A stretch of 64,000 nt of DNA from Candidatus Peregrinibacteria bacterium (GTDB lineage Bacteria; Patescibacteriota; Gracilibacteria; UBA1369; JABINC01), in assembly GCA_018697675.1 (NCBI GenBank), contig JABINC010000041.1, positions 1 to 64,000 on the forward strand, read 5' to 3'. The first letter of the stretch is position 1. Each line of letters opens with the position of its first letter. Below are positions 40,825 through 52,600 of the stretch, in pieces. The notes below the pieces were generated by a model. The model was not told the DNA's origin. It did no database searches and worked only from the letters and a program-made list of their open reading frames with translations. A program made the position numbers and the translations under genes.

Positions 40825-41745
40825 ATGTCATCTATCAATTTTAGAAATCTTGACGAAGTTACAGACGAACTCACCGCAAAAGGTTGGCCACAAGCCGAAA
40901 CTGCAATAGATATGTGGCTAAATGCCATGAGAGTTTTGAGCGCAGAAAGAGAAAACCCAAAAGTAGCTGCAGCAATAGAAGCTTTTCGAAATCGTCTAAA
41001 TGGAGCATGGAATACGATAGGAGAAGATATGGAAAAGGCTGTACTAGGACAAGCTGAACAGGTATTGACAGAACCTACAACGGAAAGCACGGAGGAAGGA
41101 GAAAATGCCAATATATTTGACATAGAGCTCGCCGTTAAAGTCCTAGGTATCAAAGAATTTTTAAAAGAAACTTTAAAAACCTTAGAGGGCACAGATCCTA
41201 ATCAAAAAGAAAACACTCTATTTGGAAAAGATCATGACAGAAGAAAAGAGGATTCAAATGCAAGAGAAATAGCAGAAAAATATCCATGGGTCAGTATAAT
41301 TATATTAAAAGAATTAATCCGAACTCTAGAAGAAGTACGTCAACCGCTTAAAGAAGCTAGAACAACGGCAGGTAGAACGACAGTAAGAGAAATCCCCAAG
41401 AAATTAGATCAAACGACTGAAGCAATCGAAGAAGCTTCTATAGCTCTAGACCAAGATTTAACAGAAGTTAGCGGGAACATAGCCAACTCAATATTAGCAT
41501 TAATAACTGATGAGATTACAGAACCAAGCCAAAAAGCCGAACTCGAAAAATTATTAACAGACTCTGGCGAAGAAGAGGTAGAAGAATCTGGCGCTCTAGA
41601 AAAAGTAGAATCTTCTTCAAGATTCAATATTGGATTACTCATTAAATCGTTAAGAACAAGCATGTGGAGTAAAGCTCAAGAACTCCGATTGATAAAGTGG
41701 ATAGCAAAAAAACTCTCACAAAGAAACCAAGAAGAAGACTCATAA
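40825..41745 (+). CDS. Hypothetical helical protein in giant-gene cluster
   Basis: 306-aa ORF, E/K-rich, acidic, no recognised motif; same strand, ~37 nt after the previous gene. Confidence 0.8.
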   Translation: MSSINFRNLDEVTDELTAKGWPQAETAIDMWLNAMRVLSAERENPKVAAAIEAFRNRLNGAWNTIGEDMEKAVLGQAEQVLTEPTTESTEEGENANIFDIELAVKVLGIKEFLKETLKTLEGTDPNQKENTLFGKDHDRRKEDSNAREIAEKYPWVSIIILKELIRTLEEVRQPLKEARTTAGRTTVREIPKKLDQTTEAIEEASIALDQDLTEVSGNIANSILALITDEITEPSQKAELEKLLTDSGEEEVEESGALEKVESSSRFNIGLLIKSLRTSMWSKAQELRLIKWIAKKLSQRNQEEDS

Positions 41746-41752
41746 ACAGCTC

Positions 41753-41781
41753 TTGACATAAGCTCCACCAACTTGTAAAAT
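41753..41781 (+). promoter_or_regulatory. Sigma70-like promoter upstream of ORF 41802
   Basis: TTGACA-N17-TAAAAT, 20 nt before the ATG. Confidence 0.65.
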
Positions 41782-41801
41782 CACACCTTAAATATATAAT
41801 T

Positions 41802-43523
41802 ATGGCATTAGATAGGGATACAACTGGGCCAGACAGATCATACTTTGAACTCCAAGCTGATCTCGAAGCAAGAACTGAAAAACTGAGGAGGGCAGAGCTT
41901 ATCCATAGTTATTTAGCAGCTCTCACAGATATAACTGATATCGAAGCAACCTTGGAAGAAGAATTTGTACGCTTAGTCACAAGTGGAGAGCTCGGTTCTA
42001 CATGGTCACCAATACAATCATATGCTGACGGACTAGAAGCAAGAGATGATGGAAATCTTGATGAAGCGAAAAATAAATTTGATGAAGTAACTCCATCAAA
42101 ATTAGCAGGTTATCTACAAGTATTAGAAAGCGGTTATTCAAGTACGGGCGTAGCAAGAGACGAAAAAAGAGCTCTACAAGCAAGAAATACTGCAGTCGAA
42201 CGTATTAGAGGCAAGTATTCAAATGTACAACCACACGTTGCATTTTTTCAAGCACTACACAAGGCCATAAATGAAAAAGAACATAACGAGATAGAAAGAT
42301 TATTAAATGAAAACCTACCCGATTCCATCGGACCAGAGGATGAGATTTTACCAAACAGCGCAATCAAAAAAGGAAGAAAGGCTCTAGGTCAAATAATGGC
42401 AATAGTAACAGAACTGGAAGGAATCACACCATTGAAGGCAAGGCGAACAAACACATTTGAAGATAAAAACCTATCAGGCCGATTAACAGCATGGAAGGTG
42501 CCAAAAATAAATGAGGATCCTAATGCCACCCTGAGTCGTGAAGAATATTATTTCATCTTAAGTTACATTGCAAACAGAGGAACTAACGTAAATTCACAAA
42601 TTTACCAACCAACAAACAAAACCATGCCTGAGTTAGAGGATATTAAAGAACGAAAGGCTCCATACACTACAAAAATCGAATTAGTTAAATCTTTACAGGA
42701 AATATTTGGAACAGAATCAAAAGACGGTAAATTAAAAGATGGTGGACTTCGAGCAAGAACAGCGGACCTAAGGGGTCAATTAGAAAAAGAAGGAATAACA
42801 ATCAAACCTGAATGGGAGAGTGAACCTAGCGATGCCGCCCTAAAATTTGAAGGTAAAGTACGCGAACTAAGAACTACGATAAGGGGATTAGGAAAAGATT
42901 TAGGAATTGAAAAAGGAAAAATTGAAGCTTTAGTAGCGACTGCTGATTTGGATGACATTTCTGAAAAAACCCCAGAAGAAAAAAATGGAGAAACCCTAGA
43001 AATCCCTCTACCAAAACGCCTAGGAGGACTTGCAGCACATGCGCGCATAACAATGGGCGTTGCTATCGCACTTCTTCTCTTATTAGGAGGTGGAACCGGC
43101 TTCGGTATCGGAAGCTGCGGACCGAAAGGTGACAGCAGAACCGAAGGTCAAGCAGGAGAAGTTGATCCAGAAACTGCCACTGAAATTGCAAGACTAAAAG
43201 CTGAAATCGAAGGATTAGAATCGACGAAAGCAGAAACTACCACAGAAGATGCAGAGAAAATAGCAGGCCTTGAAAAAGAAATTGAAGACCTAACGACTGA
43301 AATCGAGGACCTCAAAGCTGCCGGTACAGAAAACCCCGAGACAACACAAAGAATTGCAGAATTGAAAGAAGAGCTAGGACTACTAAGAGGTGCCAAAACC
43401 ACTGCCGAAGGTCAAGCAACACAATGTAGAGAGGATCTAGAAGCAGTATTCGGCGTAAAAGGAATAAAAAGAGCCCTTAGCGCTGAAGGAAGGGATGATC
43501 TTCTGGCTAAAGAGCCTAGATAA
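41802..43523 (+). CDS. Coiled-coil protein with internal TM helix and C-terminal heptad region
   Basis: TM ARITMGVAIALLLLLGGGTGFGIGS at ~43042-43116; after it EIARLKAEIEGLESTKAETTTEDAEKIAGLEKEIEDLTTEIEDLKAAG. Confidence 0.85.
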   Translation: MALDRDTTGPDRSYFELQADLEARTEKLRRAELIHSYLAALTDITDIEATLEEEFVRLVTSGELGSTWSPIQSYADGLEARDDGNLDEAKNKFDEVTPSKLAGYLQVLESGYSSTGVARDEKRALQARNTAVERIRGKYSNVQPHVAFFQALHKAINEKEHNEIERLLNENLPDSIGPEDEILPNSAIKKGRKALGQIMAIVTELEGITPLKARRTNTFEDKNLSGRLTAWKVPKINEDPNATLSREEYYFILSYIANRGTNVNSQIYQPTNKTMPELEDIKERKAPYTTKIELVKSLQEIFGTESKDGKLKDGGLRARTADLRGQLEKEGITIKPEWESEPSDAALKFEGKVRELRTTIRGLGKDLGIEKGKIEALVATADLDDISEKTPEEKNGETLEIPLPKRLGGLAAHARITMGVAIALLLLLGGGTGFGIGSCGPKGDSRTEGQAGEVDPETATEIARLKAEIEGLESTKAETTTEDAEKIAGLEKEIEDLTTEIEDLKAAGTENPETTQRIAELKEELGLLRGAKTTAEGQATQCREDLEAVFGVKGIKRALSAEGRDDLLAKEPR

Positions 43524-43591
43524 TCAATCCAACCAACTACAACGGTACGCGCTAAACCGACCACCATATTTCCCATGCCACGTCAAGCCAA

Positions 43592-43616
43592 GCTCCCTTA
43601 AGAGGAAGCCTTTTTT
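43592..43616 (+). terminator. Probable intrinsic terminator between ORF 41802 and the giant ORF
   Basis: GCTCCCTT-aa-GAGGAAGC imperfect stem (one mismatch, one G-U) followed by TTTTTT. Confidence 0.45.
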
Positions 43617-43626
43617 GTGGTAAAAT
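43598..43626 (+). promoter_or_regulatory. Promoter with extended -10 upstream of giant ORF, overlapping the terminator
   Basis: TTAAGA-N17-TAAAAT with TGG directly before the -10. Confidence 0.45.
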
Positions 43627-43680
43627 ATACAGATTTAAAAAGGATTTTTAGATCTCAAAAATAAAAACAAAAAAGCTCAT

Positions 43681-46600
43681 ATGACAGGTCCTTACCACAG
43701 ATTCGGCCCAAACGATCCATTCTCCTCACCTTTTGGAGCTCAAGACAATGATCTCGAAAAAAGGCTTGTTTGGAAAACAGGAGAAGATGAACCAAGTGGA
43801 AACATAGGACCAGGAGAGTTAGAAATACCAAGAGGTCCAGAAGACATAGGACGTACATTTCAAGAAAACGAAGCTACTGAAGAAGACATATCGGAAATGC
43901 TAGCACAGCTAGACAATCCAGAAGAAAAAATGAATGCAACTATAGACCGAATTCTGCCAGAACTTGAAAGAATAAATGACATAGGCACTCAATTCGAAGA
44001 AGCTAGACAAATCAAAGCTTACCCCCCCACAGAACTAAAAGTAAGAGAAGTTGGAATGGATCCAAAGCTCACTGACGATATAGTTCAAGGGCAAGAAATT
44101 TTGAAGATATTTGAAACAAGAACGGCAAGCGCACTTACAATTGAAGATTTCAAAGCTAGTAAAAGCTTAAGAGAATTATACGAAAAACAAGGTAGAGACA
44201 AACCGAAAACAGGTAGTATAAATTTTGATGATCCAGAATATTTTCGTGACGAAATTGGATTAATCAAAGAAAGTATGAAGTTTATAGGGGAACGCTCAGG
44301 AGTAGAACCAGAGACAATCGAAAGATACCAAGCTACAGTTACAGAACAAGCTATATTAGAATCTGCCGACATAGAGACTTTCAAAGAAATTGCCACAGGA
44401 ATTTCTAACAAAAGACGATTTGTTGCTAGTGCAAAAGTTATACAAAAACTCGAAACCCATGGATTCACAACCTTTGAAGAATTCCAAGGCTTTTTCTATA
44501 CAAGCAGCGGTAGCAGTACAAAAGGGATTGATGCATATCTAAAAGAACTCGATATATATGATTCATTAACAGCAAAAGAAAGAAAAGATGTACGCGCAAT
44601 TTGTGATCGCCCCATTCTGGCAAAACTATATGAAGTGGCAACGCTTGAAAAAGAAGAAGAAGAAAGTGCTCGAAGACTAGCGGCCAAAGAAGCTGAAGAT
44701 CAAGAAGAAGAACGCAGAAGACAAGAAGAAGAAAGGAGGATGGAACAACGCAGACAAGAGCAAGAAAAAGAAAGAGAAGAAAGAGAGCGGAGAGAGGCAG
44801 AAGGGAGAAGGCAGAGAGAACAAGAAGAAGCTGAGGCCGAGGCTGCACGACTCGAAGAACAACTAGAAAGAGATGAAGCCGCCAGAGAACGAAAAGCACC
44901 AATCAAAGAGGCAATCGATAGAACCAGAAGTTATCTGGACGGCATCGATACATCCTCAGCAACTTGGGACAGCCTCAAGCAATGGGAAGAATTGCAGGGA
45001 GATGCTACTGACGAACTAATAGAGGAATTCAATAACACCGATACATTCAGAGAACTGAAAGAAGAGTATATTGAAAAAACAATGGCAATTTACATTCAGG
45101 ATTTGCAAGCTCTCGATAAAGACGCATTCATAACCAAAGCCACAGATGAACAAGTTTACAGAGAGAAACAGAGTTCAGTAATGCAAACTGGAGACGGCCC
45201 AATAACACAGCCAGCTCAAAATAAATTTATGGCTAGAACTGTATTTTCATTGGCATTAAAACAAATTGGTCTAAATAGCGAAATTCACTTTTATACAGGA
45301 ATGGGGGCTGACAGAAGAGAAGCAATGCTACAAGACGTTGAAAACCTCTTTGCGGTATTTGGCACAAACGATCCAAATGTAGATGTAAAACCAGATACAA
45401 CGGATACGGAATTCGCATCAAGATTCGAAAGATTCAAAACAACAAGACTGGGAGCCACAACTACTACAACGGTTGCAACTGGCCCAAGCAAGACAGGCCC
45501 TACCCTACCAGAAGATCCACTTAAATACAGAACGGATGCAGTCAAAGAGGCGGGAGGTCATTACGAATCGCTTAATGACTTACATGGAGGGGCAAGAACA
45601 GATTTAAGGAACAAATATTACCCGCAAGCAGCAAAAAAATACGAATTACTTATAAAATTAATAGAGGAAAATTACGGAGACAAAATAGAACCAGGTAAAC
45701 ACAACCCAAATAACAAAGCGCAAATTACTTACAAAAAAGCTGTAATAGGCTTAATAGCCTCATATAACGGGTTTTCTCCAACTTCAACTAAAGAATTTGA
45801 AAGTCGAGCAGCTCTAGCGCAGCAACTTTCAGCAAGAGAAGGTATATTCACAACCGAAGAAGTAAGCTCTATCCGAACTATAGCAAGAACATTCAATATC
45901 AAACTACAACCTCGAACAAAAGTAAAAGTCATTGGAACCGGTCGCCTAGAGTTATCTCAATCAATAGAAAATACAGACCCTGAGATTCTAGAAGCATTCC
46001 AAGCTTTAGAAGAAAATATAAATTCAGGTGCTGAAAAAGAGCATGGAAATGAAACATATATATATGGAGATGAAAATGTAGAATATTTATTCGGAGCACA
46101 TTCAATGCAAGCAAGTGCAGACATGAAAACCATAATGATAAACGGGACGCCACTCTCATTAGTAGGAATGCGAAAAGGAGGCAAATTAGTCCCAAAAGAA
46201 GGCCTTTCTTCAGAAGAACAGGCAGAAATAACCGCAGGCACCACAATAGGTGAATTACTCATAAGAGAGTTCACTGTCAAAAATCGCCTCGGAACTTACA
46301 AAATTAAAGTCACACCAGTAATCCCAATGGGAAGCGATGAAATATTGCGCCTTTCAGTAACAATCACCGATCCTGAAGGCAAGGAAGAAAAAATACCAGT
46401 GAGAGAAAAAGAAATGCGTTTTGGAGGAGTGAAAAAGAAGGTAATTACAAAGAAAGATGGAGAGCTAATCGTAGATCTAGGCAAATTAAAAGATGAATCA
46501 GGGAAAACAACCCTTGCCTCAGCGGAAATCAAACCACTAGATGAATCTGGAATACCAAAGGACCCACGTGCTCTACCAGGCTACATGTCAGAAGCTATAG

Positions 46601-49600
46601 AACTACATACAACACAGGGAGGGAATTTATCAGGATTGATACAAATTGCAGAAGCGATAGAAGAAAGATTCTCAAATCTAGAATATGAAAATGCCCTATG
46701 TTTCGCGGAAATGTGCGCAATAGTAGCAGATAGAGTATTCAAACAAACTATAAAGAAGCCCCAAATAACCCTGTCTGAATTCAACAGTGGTATAGAACTA
46801 GCCCTTAAATATCAGAAAAAAGCAAAAACTTACCGAGAGAAGGCAGGAGATGTAACTCAAGAAGGAGTAGATTTAGATTTCATAGATGAGACAATCCACG
46901 ATCATCTATTGAATATACTCGTCCCCGTACAAGTATCTGACACAAATAAAAAATATGAGCTCAAACGAACTGCAAAAGAGGGATTAATAAATCCTGAGAC
47001 TAAAGAGCTCTCAGAAGCAATCGACAGAGCAGTTGCCGACTTAAACACAAAGCGCAAAAAACCTAAATTTAGGAAAGATAATAAAAATCCAGATGGAAGC
47101 ATCACTGTTTATATGATGCCAGAAGATTCTCTGAACGGAGTTGAGATTTCAAGCGGCACAACCGCTCTATCACTCAAACAAATCGATGAAGATGAACAAG
47201 CAAGGCTCGCAACACTCGATACAGAACAGAGACGTCAAGAAGAAGAGGCAAGGCGAAGGCAGGCTGAAGAAGAGGCTGAATCAAGACGCCAAGCCGAAGA
47301 AGAAGCCCGAAGACTTGCCGAAGAACAAGAAAGACTACGACAAGAAGAACAAGAACGCCAAGCAGCGCTCGCATGGGCTGGAATTGATGGGAAAATCGAA
47401 GCGATTCCTGATACAGAAGAAGAACTCGCAGCTATATCAACAGAAATCCTACTCCAATGGTACGATCCCACAGAATACGATATTGCAAAAAAACAATTCA
47501 AATTACCAGAGTCATTATTAAATAAAGTTATTGCAACTTATGGTCTGACCAACGACAGAGAAACCCTCAAACAAGCATACGCAGAAAAAACAATTGAACC
47601 AAATGAAGTAATGCAACTCAGCGCAATTTTAGAAAAATCAAAAGTAGTTGAAGAATATTTTCAACCAGGTCATCGCGCAGCCAAACAAGACTACGACCCC
47701 GCACTCGCCCGAATTAACGACCTTGATGATCCCCTTTATGAGAAGCTCAGAGATGCGGCAGGTATCACAGAAGTAGTTGCAGAAGGCCCAACGGAAGTAG
47801 AACAACTCACCGCCCTAGCGATAGAAAGTTTAAAAAAACTAGACTTCTCAAGAGAAAACTTAATAGCAGTGGCAGAAATGCACATGACAATAGTTGGAGA
47901 TGCAAAACCTAGAAGAGATGAGGAAAAGATTGATGCAGTCGCATTGATTCAATTCGCACTTAATAAACAAGGAGGAGGAATTTCCGAAGAAAAAGCTCGC
48001 GAAATATTCAATGACTCATCTGAAGAGGATTTTGACCGAATGACAGAGTCTTATCAACAACTCACCGCACAATACAACGACATCGTTAACGTAAATTCTA
48101 AACTTCTCACATATACAAAGACCCTAGTTAAAGAAGTGGTCGAAAATTCAAGTACATGGGGAGACAAATCTTGGTATGAATTCCGAGCCTTTGCATATGG
48201 AACACTAGAAAACAAAATGCAATCTTTCACAGAGACTGATTTAGAATCCCTTCGAGTATGGTTCAATGAAACAACCGGTAAGAGAGCAATCGCTCTGGAT
48301 GCTGAACCGGCAGATACAGTATTGAAAGATAAGACCGATTTCTTAGAAAAACTTCCTGTAACAGCCAACGGAAACCCAGACCCAGCAAAAATCGCAGAAG
48401 AATTTACTCTATTTGAAATAGCAAGAATTTACAGCAAAACAAACCGATTAGATGGAGATGCAGTAGTTGCAATGCACTTGGATAAATCCCTCACAGATAA
48501 AGGGACTATAGATAAAAAAGCAGAAGAAATTACAGACCTTATTATTCTAAATATTGAAACACCAGAAAGAGACAAATCTTCAGAACAAATAATGAAATGT
48601 ATGAAAGCAATCAAAAAATACTGTGAAGATATTCTAACAAGAAGGCAGTACCGCGCAGAACGCCGCACAGTCGATACAATTCGAAAAGTGAGAGCACAGA
48701 ATCCAAAAGCTATGGAGTTGGATAAATATTTGGCGCTCTTGCCAGATGGATTCCCAGAGGATATTGAAGCGCAACTTAGAGCTGAATATCTAGAAAAAAT
48801 CGGCGGAGGGGAATCAATTGAAAAAGAAGATACGATCGCTTGGATAAAGGCTATGTTCCCAGACGCTTCAGCAATCGATGCTGCACTCAACATGGGGAAT
48901 ATACCGGCAAATCCTAATGCTGCACTGCACGCACTAGCCACGATGGACAATATCGCACTAAGTGCAATAGAAAATATTTCAACCACAGAAGCTCCAAATG
49001 GACTCCTTATTATTAGAGACTTCGAAAGTGCAAAACAAAAACTCCGCGGAACCCCTACTCTCCGCACAGAACTTTTCACAACACCAAGGGTTGCAGGAAG
49101 GTATGCAGCTAGAGTGGCAGAACTTCGGAAAGCTGAAAAACAATTTGTATTGGATGAGACATACAAAAAATATTATAAACCAACTGAACGACAAGATAGC
49201 TATCCTCTAGGTAGAGATGCCGACATAGCAGGATTTAGAGATGCTACCAAAGGAAGATTGAACGGAGAAGACAGCATCAATATAGTCGCAAAAGAAGGCG
49301 AAACCGAAGAAATGATAGAAAGCATATGGCAAACCCAGTTTGACTCGGCTTTTGCACAACTTTCAAGTCCCGCAATGGACAAGATCGAGACAAAATACGC
49401 TGCGCCAGACAAAATGAAGAAAGCAATCAAAGATCTAGGAGAGCCTGTTCCTGAATCTTTCAATGAATTTATAGGAAGAATGAAATTAGGGGAAGTAGGA
49501 GAAGCTGATCCAGCAAAACGATATTTTACAATTTTCGAAGAATTCTACTCTAAAGACGAAAGCCCAAACTCTCCAGCAGAGGTGTTAGAGGCAGATTTGA

Positions 49601-52600
49601 AAAAATTATTTAAAGAGATTCAACCAATCGTATTGGCAGAATTCCAAGAAGGACAAGCCCAGACGGAGAGAGAACAAGCAATAGCGGAAGCGAAAACAGC
49701 CCTTGCACAATTACCTCAGGAAGCAGGAGACAGAACACGGCAATTACTTACAATGAATTCTGGAACAACAAAAGAAGAGTTATTAACAGATTTAAAGAGA
49801 ACATTAGGTTCATCTATAACAAAGATACTCGCATACCCAGACGAAACCGGGGTAAGCATAAATCCTTTGAATGACGCCAATTCAAAAACTTACGAGGCAG
49901 CAATTAGAGCAGCTGTAGGAACAAAAGTGGCAAAACTCACAGAAGACGAAAGTAAAGAAAAATTGAGAACAAGTGAAACTTTAAACGACCTAATAACCGC
50001 AGAAGGACTCGACGCATTCTTGAGCCTAGAAAAAGCCGATGACGAGCCAAGTTATGCAGAGTCACTGAGATCAGAATACCAACGGCTTGCAGAAAGTTAC
50101 GCAGAAGCAAAACTAGAATCCATTTCAGCAGACATAGAAGATCCAAAGAAATTCGGATGGGTATTTGTATCAGATAGTCTTACAGACGAACATACAGCCC
50201 AAGCGGACGGGACCCCTTACCAAAGCAGAGATGAGCTTCGAAGAAGCTGGCTACAAGGTAAGACATATGATCCTGCAAAATTTGCAGAGTGGTACTTAGA
50301 AGCTCTCAACATTCCAGGAAAATACGCACGATCGATAAGAACATCATCTCAGACCAAAACACCTATCAAAGAAGCATTCGCTTCAAGCGAAAAGGTAAAA
50401 TCAATACTCCTATTTGATTACGCATTAACAAGCACAGAAAGCAGAGTAAGCAGAGCCGACACCGCAACAATCCAGAAATGGCTAGACACAACTCTCGTCC
50501 CAGAAGACAGAGACCCAGAAAAAACTCGATATCCAAAAATATTCTACCCTCAACTATTCTTAGAATGGGTAAATGAAGAATTCCTGAATTTAGATCTCAC
50601 AAATGTTCTAACATCCGAGGATAAATGGGACAAAGACAGACGAAATAAAGAAATAGGAAAATACTTAAAGGAACTCGTAGCTGAAGACCGAGTTAAGGAA
50701 GCGGTGAGAGAATTCCCTGAGGGAGTCCCTGTAGAAGAATTGCAAGAAACAACGAAACAATTATTCCAGACGGATGCTCTCAATATATATGCAAATGCCG
50801 AGCAACTTATAGAAACGCTTGAAGCTCATTACAAAACAGAAGGAAAACTAGTAGAACTAGATTCAAACCCTAACGGAGATCCCGATAGATACGACCGCTT
50901 CAGACAAGTGGCACTAACAGCACTCGCAGGGAAATTTGATCACTTCAAAACGTCAGGATTTGAAATTGCAGAAGATGAAACTATGAGAACAAGCTGGCTC
51001 AACATGATCCAAACTTACAATCTAAGATCATTTGCACCGCATAGTTTTGAAATATTCGACACAACCGGAGGAAGGGGGCGTAAGCACGTAGATTTACGAG
51101 ACGAACTAGACAAGACAATCGGAGACCTTATGACGGAAGCGGTAGATACATTTGCAGAGAAATACTTAGAAGAAGCTCTTAACGACATCTCTCTACCGGC
51201 AGTTAAATTCCGACGTTACTTCGCAGTTGCAGTCGCAGGAGATCGCATCAAATACAATGCAAAAACTTTCTATCGAGCAATAGCCGAAGGGGAACTGCCA
51301 GCAGGTGCAGGTAAAGAAGAAGCTCAGAACCTCGAGTACATAACTCACTTCTTGGAAAACTTTGATTTCGCAGGGACAGAAAGAAAAATAAAAGTACAAA
51401 TCGCACCAGAAACAGAAGCTTTGGACACACTTTACTTCTACTCGGGAATACCAAGCGCAGTCAAAAAATGGGAAGAAAAAAGCGAAAAAACATGGGAACA
51501 ACACGCAACTGAGGGAAGAACCCAAAAACCTCGCAAGGCAACTCAGGCATTCATAACTTGGTTCAGAGAAGAATTACAGACAGGAACTACCCCACTAGAA
51601 CTCAAATCAATAAAAGATGAAGCTATACTAAGTGAATTAGATCAGAGAATAATGGACGCCTCAGATGGAAAATCAACCGTAGAATTAGACCTACTTAACC
51701 CTTTAAATCCATGGGAATTTGAGGCAATGCCAGAAGATGAATTTAAAACTGCAGTAGCAGATGCAACAAAAGAAATTATCGAAGGCCGAAGCGACCCCCT
51801 GGGAGAAAAAGGTCCTGACTTCTCAGCAGCAAACCCAAAAATCGGTTTAATTGATCTACTAGCAACAATAGATAGCAGATTTCCAAAAAATATAATTCCA
51901 GATCACTCAGAGGCATACTACATAATTCTAGAAACTGCACTCGATGCAAAAATGCCATTTGTAAAAAAAGCTGCAGAAGAAGCTTCAGATTGGGCAGACC
52001 TAGTAGCCGAATACAATTTAGTAGGCTACATGCCAGAATTAAATCGAATAGATGAAGCTGAACGCTTCGCAGACTCTTGGAGCAAAGCAAACCCTACCGC
52101 AACATTCAATGATTTCGAAACCGCTTTGAGAGCAGAGGGATTAAATCCACATTCTTTACTTATTCTGGAACGCACGATCAAGATTATCCAAAGCAACATG
52201 ATCGCAGCCAGAGAGACAGAACTACAAGAGATTACCGGTAAAGGAAGGATGGCAACTCGCCGCAGAGCGGAAATAGCAGGAAAATACAACCTAGAAACCT
52301 TTGCAAAAACAAATTGGGAAGCCAAAAACGAAATTACAAAAAAATATTACAGCCAATTCGCAAAACTAGCAAAAACCGTAGCTGAAAATGCCGCAGTAAC
52401 ATTCGCAACCGACCTCGGTAAAAAAAAAGATTGGGATGAGATAGCTCCAGATATGCAAATCGATTGGGACGCCACTCCTGGAGAAGAATCCGACCCAGAC
52501 GCAGCAATTCAAGATGACCGAGAAACCACTTCAGCTATAGTGAAAAAATCTGAGTTTTATTTGAGTTTCAAAGAACGTCAAAAATACTTTGATTTCAAAG

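Noticed and set aside
47141-47521. + strand ORF of 126 aa
   Set aside because: Off-frame within the R/E coiled-coil block of the giant ORF; no independent start context or protein-like signal.
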